From Pomphorhynchus laevis (lineage: Eukaryota > Acanthocephala > Palaeacanthocephala > Echinorhynchida > Pomphorhynchidae), in assembly GCA_012934845.2 (NCBI GenBank), contig WNNJ02003713.1:1-64000 (forward strand): a stretch of DNA of 64,000 nucleotides, in the 5' to 3' direction. A program made the position numbers and the translations under genes. Of the stretch, positions 60,601 through 64,000 are shown piece after piece. Every line of letters begins with the position of its first letter. The stretch's first letter is position 1. The notes beneath the pieces were generated by a model, which worked only from the letters and a program-made list of their open reading frames with translations, made no database searches and was not told the origin of the DNA.

Positions 60601-63600
60601 TCACTCATTGGCTTCTGTTATTAATAAGTGAATAGAGTGAAGTAACAAAATTATTTTATTTAAATATCGAATTTTTGATAGTCAACTGCTATCATCAATA
60701 TAGGTTGTGTATCATAAGGACAATATATCATCAGACAACTGCTATCATGACAATTTATCTTGATGATGATAACAGTTGACTCATACTTTTATTTCTTGAT
60801 TCGATTTCAATTTAAATGAAAACGAGAGAGTACAACGCTTTTTGTGATGTATCACAAAGTTCGTTAAGTTGTAATTACCGGAAGAATCACAAACAGCATA
60901 TTTTCTAGATGACTAGTTTATTTACTATTACTATATGAAATATCTGATGGATAGTGCTCTTGACAATGGCCTGGTTGGTATATATGCAGTTTTATAACAG
61001 GATTATTAGATTTTGTATAGACAAAACCATTTTAAAGGAAGATTAGGTTGTAGTCAATGTAATTGGAATTGACAATGTCAATTCCAAATTGCCAGTCTTT
61101 AACGCTGGCAGTATTTGTTTCATAAAAAACTGTGTACTGTTAATGTGGAGGATACTACGTGCTATGTGGTTTCCGTAAATAGAGGTTGCTAGACCATATG
61201 CATCTTAGTAAATATACACATGAGAAGTTAAAATTTTAACTTTTTTAACTTGTGGGAAGTTAAAAATCATGAATACGATTAGTTAAAAAACTTGATTATT
61301 ACTATTATATTAATTTCAGATCTTCAATTACCCAAAATAAAATGATTTTACTGAACACCAACACACATTTTTATAAGAAAATACATAAATACTTAACGTA
61401 ATTTTAAATAATTATGAATAAAATGCCAATATTCGACAGTTTAGAATCAGAAAGTTTAGAATCCTTAAAGTTTAAAACGCTCATGATTAAGAATTCAGCC
61501 GATTCCCTTTGAAATAACTACTGAGATTGTAATATTTTATAATTATCTGTGTTTTTTCGCATTTATTTATTATTTAATAAATAATTTTTTATTTATTATG
61601 AAGATAATAACGGATTTTCCATGGCGTTAATAAATTGATTTTAATAAATTAATGATAAAGAAGGTGTATATCTGGATATGAACATTAAATTAACATTAAC
61701 TAAAACTACTATTAATTTATATCGTAAAGATGACATATTTAAATTTACAAGAAACATATTTTTGCATGAGCATTCATGCATACCATATAATATAAAATAT
61801 AATACATTAAATAATGAAATTTTAAGAATTGCAACAATATGTAATGATATTGGCTTTCTTCAAAATCATTTAAATAATTTAATAGATACATATTTTAAAC
61901 TAGGTTACTATAAAAATAACATCAAGCAGAAAATAGTAAAATATATAAATCAACACAATAATATAAAGAATAAATTTAAACTCTTAAGTGGCAAATTTTA
62001 TGGATGGATAATAAATAATATACTTTGCATTAGAATAAGATACTAGATAGTTATTTCAGAGGAAATACATCATTAGCATGTATTTGGCCCAACTGATATG
62101 TTGGGTAGAGGAGTTAGGGGCCGAAATCAGATAAAATAGCAGTTCCTCCTTATGACCTCTAATCCTTATTCTGATACAACGTCTGTTATTTATTAGTCAA
62201 TTCATAAAAATGACGTTTATTTTAAATTTCATTTTTTAACTTGATTTAAATTATAGAAAATCTAAAAACAATTATTTATTTTATTATTTAATTATTAAAT
62301 TTTGATTTAGCATTATTATGTTTTGTTTATTTTATAATTATATAGCAATACGTAGACTCAGTTAGCTGATTTAATTAATTTATTAACGGTCGAATCTTTT
62401 ACAAATTGTGTCTTGTTTTTAGCATTTGAAAGCAACTGATGTATTTCCGAATTCTTATGGATTACAGAAAGTGCTTACTTACAGATTATCTAAATACCCA
62501 TATAAATACCCATATACTAGTAAATATGTAAATTGTTTTATAAACAATAAATTTTTGCTGTAAATTGTTTATATAAAACTTGTAAATTTATACGGTAAAC
62601 AATTATTTTTAGACAAATTCTTAAATGGTTATGTCATTGATTGATTAATCTGAAGAAAATTATCAAATATGCAAAACAATTATCAAAAAACAACAAATTA
62701 TCAAAAAACAACCAAATTATCAAATATGTTAACCTGGCCATATTAAATACTTTGTATTTCCAAAATTTTTATTTTTAATAAAAGTTGAATTAATAAACTA
62801 TAAATGTTTATTTAATGTTTAAAACTAATTTATAATTAATAATAAATAATTAAATTATTGATAATTTATTAATATTTAATTAATTTATAATTAATTAAAA
62901 CGTCTTGTGAATATTCATGTTAACCACATTATAATGTTAAAGGTTATAATTAAAATTTAAAATCAATTAAACATATATTCATAGTTCTTAGTTAAGTAAA
63001 TATTTTTTGCAGAATAAATATAATATTGATTTGCAAAATAAAAATAAAAGCGCTCTCTGAGATGACAATGCTTTAATTTTATTATAAAATACAATTTCAC
63101 TTTTATAATAAATCTTTATTCCATAAAAACATATAGGCCCTAGAATTAGTGTCAAATTATAAATTGCTACATTTCAAGCGAGTTATTTTAAACTACATTA
63201 AAACTTAGTTGTACTTGATCGCTAGAACATAAACGATTTTATTTTTATCATAAACGAGATCGCTAGAACATAAACGATAAAATTGTTTAATCAGAGTATT
63301 TTTCCAATTGTAAAACATATATTTAATAAATACAATTACTTAATAAAAATATAAATAATTTTTTAAATTAATTAAATCTTTAATTAATTTTATTAATTAA
63401 AGATTGCAATCGTTTTCGACAGGAAAACGATGTCAACACAATTTTCCTTCTAAAAGAGCCAATAAAAAGTGAGCATAGGTTAAATCATTAAATCATTAAA
63501 GTGTCAATTTAATATTTATATTAAATTATAATTTTATATTATAATGTATAATGTATCCGGTATAATGTATAATGTCAGTATAATGTATCCGCTATGCCAG

Positions 63601-64000
63601 AAAAACAATATATTCAAGTATAGTGTCTTAATTGTTTAACGCAGGATTGAAGTCCTATTGAAAGCACCAATCGACACCCTACGACTGAGTCATTCAGAAA
63701 TTAGCTCACATCTAAATGTCTAATCCGGACGAAGAACGTTTGGTAGTTTTGATGTAAATAGCTTAATAAGTTTTGATCCTTATATTTTATATTGTAAACT
63801 ATCAATTCTATTTTTAAATTAGAGTTTATTAAAAAGTATTTAAAAATAATTTAAAATCACTATTGAAAGAGGAAACAACCCAATAAACTAAAATGACTGT
63901 CGAGACTCACTTACATCACAAATTTCTCCAAATATTAAGTATACGCTACCAATATGCAAGTTCAACAATCGTTTTGTTTCTGGAATAAATTCACATGAGT
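36489..64000 (-). CDS. RIMBP: RIM-binding protein gene, last eleven exons (5' part outside window)
   Basis: Eleven minus-strand exons join in phase across 27.5 kb: 64000-63915, 58897-58771, 54845-54667, 50854-50773, 50235-50077, 48409-48276, 48149-48092, 47004-46829, 41416-41248, 41126-41056, 36677-36489. All introns begin GT and end AG, and every exon-end phase matches the next exon-start phase. The product (about 475 residues here) is SH3 - FN3 - FN3 - SH3 - short linker - Ser-rich tail. RIM-BPs tether RIM and voltage-gated calcium channels at presynaptic active zones through SH3 domains. The second SH3 (ALYDYEPTTMSPN, GQILK, DGFFIGEL, GYVPSNMISEL) is diagnostic of RIM-BP SH3-II. Canonical RIM-BPs have three FN3 and a third SH3; neither extra domain is found here. 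Intron 8 (5.4 kb) holds LINE-like remnants and intron 10 (4.4 kb) holds the satellite block. Upstream exons, including the start, lie beyond 64000. Confidence 0.85.
37070..37345 (+). mobile_element. LINE endonuclease fragment
   Basis: Plus strand: CLIIAGYFNA (expected GDFNA), then HHHYSNRLG, and in another frame NGRSCIDFCSPKG (compare GRSTIDLTL-type segments of I/R1/jockey endonucleases). Short and frame-broken. It lies in the last intron of the RIM-BP gene, next to satellite block 2. Confidence 0.4.
37651..40756 (+). repeat. Satellite block 2 (about 302-bp monomers with higher-order duplication)
   Basis: The anchor AATCCACGTTAC (one copy AATCCGCGTTAC) starts at 37805, 38106, 38408, 38713, 39068, 39370, 39675, 39977, 40279 and 40581: spacings 301, 302, 305, 355, 302, 305, 302, 302, 302. 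The 305-bp units carry the variant CCTAGTCTTAAAACTTTG. The 355-bp unit contains a repeat of the array's left edge (AGGGCTAAGATTGGCTGAGC at 37653 and 38916, 1263 bp apart). The block sits wholly in the last RIM-BP intron and ends abruptly at about 40756 before CCATATTGCCATTGG. Confidence 0.92.
41056..41126 (-). CDS. RIMBP: RIM-BP exon (linker)
   Basis: EIETDKTQVSQGIILKRASQ then NVQ. Acceptor AATTAAAG and a strong donor CAG/GTAAGT. A 121-bp intron separates it from the SH3-II exon. The reading frame is fixed by phase on both sides. Confidence 0.7.
41248..41416 (-). CDS. RIMBP: RIM-BP exon (SH3-II, second half)
   Basis: IHGQQDQDGFFIGELSGSLG then YVPSNMISELSMKDPELF: completes SH3-II with DGFF, GEL and YVPSNM. 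The helical tail (DPELFIRLVNQNIKADK) resembles the post-SH3-II segment of the family. Donor GTGAATA gives phase 1, which agrees with the next exon; GTAATA 14 bases earlier is an alternative donor. Confidence 0.88.
41549..41605 (+). repeat. Short dispersed repeat (copy C)
   Basis: AAATATCAAGTAAAATTTTCC then GGTCCAGCTCCAATAATTCT; matches 15900-15965 and the inverse of 9301-9362. It lies 130 bp from the SH3-II exon on the intron side. Confidence 0.6.
41759..43430 (-). mobile_element. RT element related to the 23.4-24.4 kb fragment
   Basis: Minus-strand pieces in order. 43403-43023: AAGSSGVYTRAWYRMLISFG, LAKFARRLGREKILDELLD. Then about 43020-42900: RMIPLNKNPGVRPVDIGE, TRRFIGKLYIRSYRK. Then 42905-42735: GQRCGIEYAIHSLRDNF, CLLSIDTSNAFNTVNRKAVL (RT motif A, D-x-x-N-A-F). 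Finally the extreme C-terminus at 41990-41759 (YKLAITLMRANSMCVRASR). The same LDKNPGVRP...SNAFNSLNR class of RT is common in invertebrate genomes, and its C-terminal nuclease tail is seen at 23.8-24.4 kb. The middle is deleted and the frame broken. It lies in RIM-BP intron 8. Confidence 0.65.
42692..42733. repeat. Two overlapping perfect hairpins
   Basis: GACAACAC/GTGTTGTC (42692-42699, 42705-42712) and GTTGTCCCGC/GCGGGACAAC (42707-42716, 42724-42733) share the middle strand, so three short complementary segments alternate. This looks like two successive fold-back copies. It breaks the RT motif A region of the host element. Confidence 0.8.
44059..44749 (-). mobile_element. LINE RT C-terminal fragment (another family)
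   Basis: 44749-44567: VENIEILGMHYAANMSWARH, ISRKCASRLFFVRKLKYLG; 44663-44349: RSLITYGYPCFCSHSERNV, DSVRKYAEKICGVKLTP. These are the LGVxxxxxLxWxxHI and RP-LEY-CPVF-equivalent blocks after RT motif D of many LINEs. Frame-shifted and truncated. It lies in RIM-BP intron 8. Confidence 0.55.
44760..46828. other. AT-rich intron DNA with one GC-richer island
   Basis: Mostly A/T with palindromic TTAATTAATTA runs (45270-45360). An island at 45890-46090 is near-balanced in GC and has an open minus frame (EPLLQRVLEFISFERSTTSR), but it is not a RIM-BP exon because the flanking exons already join in phase. TTTAGATCCCATATTG is duplicated at 46109 and 46144. Nothing else is supported. Confidence 0.45.
46829..47004 (-). 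CDS. RIMBP: RIM-BP exon (SH3-II, first half)
   Basis: Acidic/polar lead (VASSDRISTDQNNNKDE) and then VKLYIALYDYEPTTMSPNVD, CNEELGFYAGQILK. The ALYDYxPxxMSPNxD...EEL..F..GQI wording is the RIM-BP SH3-II hallmark. Acceptor GGTTTTAG; donor GTACAT straight after the Lys of QILK. 58 codons plus 2 bases. Confidence 0.9.
48092..48149 (-). CDS. RIMBP: RIM-BP micro-exon (linker)
   Basis: 19 codons plus one base: IDHEHITEVPVKVEVPTQT. Acceptor TTATTAAAG, donor GTTCGT. Its phases (0 and 1) exactly bridge its neighbours. The intron before it is only 126 bp. Confidence 0.65.
48276..48409 (-). CDS. RIMBP: RIM-BP exon (FN3-II end and linker)
   Basis: GLPLKSSCTFDVCPIPTIPE completes FN3-II (the family's LP-x-S-x-Y-x-F-x-V end). 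A linker follows (FIKSSSIYFNNGIECFKLYY). The donor GTGATA after LE is chosen for phase; a donor at GTATTGAG upstream is less likely. The third FN3 expected at this point is absent. Confidence 0.68.
48505..49440 (+). mobile_element. Naiad-type PLE RT fragment, plus strand
   Basis: Motif A region occurs twice (48505-48605 and 48612-48824: FLEQTKGINFQNINT, FSTLYTNLDLVDINEAL), then the linker to motif B (KVGTSIFIQIKGVPMGDN, SSPIIA, 48960-49030). A YID box piece with CGA (Arg) before it follows (49099-49101), then UTR remains (49370-49440, including AACATAAGGCAAGAAATGAC). Broken and partly duplicated. It lies in RIM-BP intron 5. Confidence 0.65.
49441..50076. other. AT-rich intron DNA
   Basis: Contains an ATGATGTTATATTTT inverted repeat (49477-49514) and AGTACTACTA/TAGTAGTACT palindromes at 49600-49635. 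No gene is seen. Confidence 0.45.
50077..50235 (-). CDS. RIMBP: RIM-BP exon (FN3-II)
   Basis: SLAPDCLTIKYHDDSTVNLS then WIPAHSSIKHVLKINGRSV and NTYKIRIK: second FN3 with VNLSWIP and a VLKINGRS strand. Acceptor CGGTTTAG, donor GTATAT; phases 1 and 1. Confidence 0.82.
50773..50854 (-). CDS. RIMBP: RIM-BP exon (FN3-I, last strands)
   Basis: NSQRVSVCLVGKDGISNWK then LCTAKINT completes the FN3-I fold (RVSV strand and a G-x-S turn). 27 codons plus one base. Acceptor GTTTTCAG, donor GTTCTT. Confidence 0.8.
51640..52135 (-). mobile_element. LTR-like fossil (solo or partial LTR)
   Basis: On the minus strand this stretch has a TATATATAC-type promoter box (about 52070), a later GTGAATAAAGG poly(A)-type signal (about 51755) and a balanced base composition unlike the intron around it, as expected of a retrotransposon LTR. 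Part of it (51835-51955) recurs in opposite orientation at 54048-54170. No coding region is attached, and the family is unknown (possibly Ty3/gypsy). It is an old broken copy. Confidence 0.45.
51669..51695. repeat. 11-bp-arm hairpin
   Basis: GTCCGTTCTGC and GCAGAACGGAC flank 5 bases. A second hairpin (TTAAGAG/CTCTTAA) follows at about 51704-51725. Confidence 0.7.
52145..52264 (-). repeat. PLE-type end with decayed hammerhead-like core
   Basis: On the minus strand TTGAAGAAGATC and CGAAACG lie close together (about 52240-52205), the wording of a degenerate CUGANGA...CGAAAC core found at the ends of canonical Penelope elements. It directly precedes the hammerhead-bearing repeats. Confidence 0.4.
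52265..52727 (-). repeat. Hammerhead-bearing direct repeat, unit 1 (463 bp)
   Basis: Starts GAGGCATAAACACCAGGCAG; the next unit starts with the same words at 52728. The units are about 90-95% alike over the shared 320 bp. Each has one hammerhead ribozyme on the minus strand. Such repeats fit the pseudo-LTRs of canonical Penelope-like elements or a non-autonomous hammerhead retroelement (retrozyme-like). Confidence 0.7.
52394..52435 (-). ncRNA. Hammerhead ribozyme 1
   Basis: Minus strand: helix I 5' strand ACGATA (52435-52430), CTGATGA (52429-52423), helix II GCTC/GAGC with loop AGTTA (52422-52410), GAAA (52409-52406), a minimal helix III of 2 bp, cleavage triplet GTA ending at 52400, helix I 3' strand TACCGT (52399-52394). 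All core bases are present; helix I has one A-C mismatch. This is the minimal type I form known from Penelope-like elements. Self-cleavage would occur after the GTA. Confidence 0.85.
52728..53045 (-). repeat. Hammerhead-bearing direct repeat, unit 2 (truncated)
   Basis: Matches unit 1 for about 315 bp, then ends at 53030-53060 in a fold-back: GTGTGTTAAG and ATTAAGGGTAGTTCTGTTTTT are the reverse complement of part of the repeat itself (compare 52472-52517). Confidence 0.7.
52857..52898 (-). ncRNA. Hammerhead ribozyme 2
   Basis: Same design as ribozyme 1, 463 bp away: ACGGTA (52898-52893), CTGATGA (52892-52886), GCTC-CGTTA-GAGC (52885-52873), GAAA (52872-52869), 2-bp helix III, GTA triplet ending at 52863, TACCGT (52862-52857). 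Helix I is a perfect 6 bp here. It is expected to be active on the minus-strand transcript, which is also the sense direction of the RIM-BP pre-mRNA (intron 3). Confidence 0.9.
53046..53660. other. Unassigned balanced-GC repeat-like DNA
   Basis: 53060-53580 is much less AT-rich than the intron around it and looks like element sequence (phrases such as TCGGGACCGATGGTCATGTGG and GTGTGATATAACAACTATTC), but I cannot name a family. Small frames at 53240-53531 show no domain. Confidence 0.35.
53806..54585 (+). repeat. Direct repeat pair with hammerhead-like hairpins
   Basis: 53806-54006 and 54311-54585 share AATTGAAAAAGGC, GAAACCGTCCAT, ATTGTTGAGTC and a long 3' part (TTTGTGGATATTTATATTTA). Each has TTGAAAA, a GGC...GCC-type hairpin and GAAACC (53819-53842, 54323-54346), a decayed hammerhead core (CTGAAGA to TTGAAAA). 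An opposite-strand partial LTR-like piece (54048-54240) lies between them. Confidence 0.5.
54048..54240 (+). mobile_element. LTR-like fossil fragment, plus orientation
   Basis: GCACGGATGTGCTGAGTAAA, then CCAGGATTTCTTACGAAAT, matches the inverse of 51835-51955. A partial, old copy of the same LTR-like family. Confidence 0.45.
54667..54845 (-). CDS. RIMBP: RIM-BP exon (FN3-I, strands A-E)
   Basis: APAPVLQQVEYCSSGSKIKW, then PPPLYDEFSIDGYQIFVDGK and DVYEILVNGK: a fibronectin III start with the conserved Trp (IKWLPP) and Tyr (GYQIFVDGK). Acceptor TTTCAG, donor GTATAT. Starts in phase 1, ends in phase 0. Confidence 0.82.
54860..55600. other. AT-rich intron DNA with one PLE tail motif
   Basis: Contains TTATCAGCTGATTGAGTCTA (55326) in the orientation of minus-strand PLE tails, with short TTTTGCTAATTT duplications at 55140-55190. 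No gene is seen. Confidence 0.45.
55609..55800. repeat. Minisatellite (GAACTTCTACG...)
   Basis: Irregular tandem repeat built from ACGAACTTCTACG and CCGCACTTCGAGAATAA-type words, about six to seven imperfect units. It is much less AT-rich than its flanks. It lies in RIM-BP intron 2. Confidence 0.75.
56011..57094. mobile_element. Unit bounded by inverted PLE tail motifs
   Basis: Left end AAATCAGATCAGATAACCGA (56011) and right end complementary wording (57058-57094, TACGTAGACTCAGTTATCTG) form inverted ends of about 35 bp; a third partial copy is at 56926-56950. Inside are one and a half plus-strand Naiad 3' modules (56220-56480 and 56540-56700). This is either back-to-back PLE tails or a non-autonomous derivative mobilised by PLE machinery. 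Confidence 0.55.
57095..58770. other. AT-rich intron DNA
   Basis: No gene. It holds the dispersed inverted repeat at 57724-57890 and two perfect hairpins: TTAGTTATCAAA with its complement (about 58595-58624, spacer 6) and AATCAATGCTT with its complement (about 58708-58735, spacer 6). Frames at 57884 and 58377 are low-complexity. Confidence 0.45.
57724..57890. repeat. Dispersed inverted-repeat unit
   Basis: The left arm (TTGTTTACAAATCTTCGACT, ATTGCAATAGTCC) is the inverse of 35745-35795; the right arm (GTGTCAAAACATCACACCTG, AAAAGGACTTTGCAATAGAC) is the direct form. About 170 bp overall, compatible with a MITE-like fold-back element. Confidence 0.55.
58771..58897 (-). CDS. RIMBP: RIM-BP exon (SH3-I, second half)
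   Basis: DGYYRACNTAGVYGLIPSNY then IEIMDEILDDDAEKW: distal SH3 with the ALYDY-partner motif GLIPSNY. It joins the previous exon in phase 0 at DGYY, the usual SH3-I junction. The acceptor is TTTGAAG. The donor is placed at GTTAGT (phase 1) because it fits the next exon; a GTTAAG donor 5 bases earlier is possible. Confidence 0.75.
59200..59460 (+). mobile_element. Retroelement RT C-terminal fragment
   Basis: Plus strand: CQFQPVVIETCGASGPATKA then, after tandem repeats of GAACAGACTGTGCAAAAG, INLAIQQENAGCIMEV in another frame. It resembles the extreme C-terminus (F-PVV-ET-G...LS+A-Q-GNA) of a widespread invertebrate RT family. Balanced base composition marks it off from the flanks. Broken and isolated. 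Confidence 0.45.
59461..61630. other. AT-rich intron DNA
   Basis: No gene. It holds a large imperfect hairpin at about 60678-60782 (GTCAACTGCTATCATCAA with TTGATGATGATAACAGTTGAC) and a perfect 12-bp-arm palindrome at 61063-61087. Confidence 0.45.
61063..61087. repeat. 12-bp-arm perfect palindrome
   Basis: TTGGAATTGACA and its exact complement with a single-base spacer. Confidence 0.85.
61640..62380 (+). mobile_element. Naiad-type PLE 3' fragment, plus strand
   Basis: Starts inside the RT at NDKEGVYLDMNI (about 61648), reads the thumb without a stop (61678-62046) with one frame change near the usual stop, then the structured module (62050-62150) and the tail, ending TACGTAGACTCAGTTAGCTG (62347-62370). 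The thumb protein is identical to copy 2 over about 105 residues, so this is a recent insertion, 5'-truncated, on the opposite strand to the RIM-BP gene (intron 1). Confidence 0.85.
62381..63914. other. AT-rich intron DNA
   Basis: Intron 1 of the RIM-BP gene. Short local repeats (CGATCGCTAGAACATAAACG-like words at 63217 and 63260; ATAATGTATAATGTATCCG words at 63540-63590). No gene is seen. Confidence 0.5.
63915..64000 (-). CDS. RIMBP: RIM-BP exon (SH3-I, first half)
   Basis: Frame reads SCEFIPETKRLLNLHIGSVY then LIFGEICD, followed by donor GTAAGTGAG. This is the middle of an SH3 fold up to the n-Src loop (compare the family's [20 protein letters not shown]). The exon continues past the window edge. 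Confidence 0.75.

Noticed and set aside
1-64000. CRISPR array, operon or bacterial gene cluster
   Set aside because: The satellite monomers are long, contiguous and without spacers. The genes are spliced and eukaryotic.

Overview
This is an AT-rich (roughly three-quarters A+T) nuclear fragment of an invertebrate animal. It holds two host genes in a dense field of retroelements and satellite DNA. An animal is indicated by a RIM-binding protein gene (a synaptic active-zone scaffold), split into small exons with GT-AG introns. The LINE reverse transcriptases, with (TAA)n tails and a 'FADD/YADD-LK-W' signature, recall flatworm elements, so a platyhelminth is my best guess, but that is only an inference.

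Layout. 1-15.7 kb is almost wholly Penelope-like retroelements (PLEs), mostly on the minus strand, in head-to-tail and fold-back arrangements. The fullest copy (12.56-15.7 kb) has an N-terminal GIY-YIG endonuclease, then a CxC motif, then reverse transcriptase. This permuted order defines the Naiad-type (N-terminal EN+) PLEs. 16.1-17.4 kb is an intact, intronless DDX49/Dbp8-type DEAD-box RNA helicase gene (minus strand) with a poly(A) signal right after its stop. 17.9-32.7 kb is a retroelement graveyard: a Ty3/gypsy fossil, two larger minus-strand CR1/jockey-like LINEs, several plus-strand LINE fragments, and the 3' end of an element with an R2-like nuclease tail. 32.7-40.8 kb carries a roughly 302-bp tandem satellite in two blocks. 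From 64.0 down to 36.5 kb the minus strand carries eleven consecutive exons of the RIM-binding protein gene, with consistent intron phases throughout. Its introns hold the second satellite block, more PLE and LINE pieces, an LTR fossil and two hammerhead ribozymes.

Main points of interest. (1) The RIM-BP has an unusually short C-terminal architecture: SH3-FN3-FN3-SH3 and a Ser-rich tail, with no third FN3 or third SH3. (2) Every Naiad-type 3' end carries a conserved pseudoknot-like RNA fold with compensatory changes, in a clade reported to lack hammerheads. (3) Three Naiad copies share an in-frame UGA immediately before the YIDD catalytic box. (4) Canonical minimal hammerhead ribozymes occur in a 463-bp direct repeat at 52.3-53.0 kb. 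(5) The satellite shows a 1263-bp higher-order duplication. (6) Near-perfect short-spacer palindromes are far more numerous than chance predicts.
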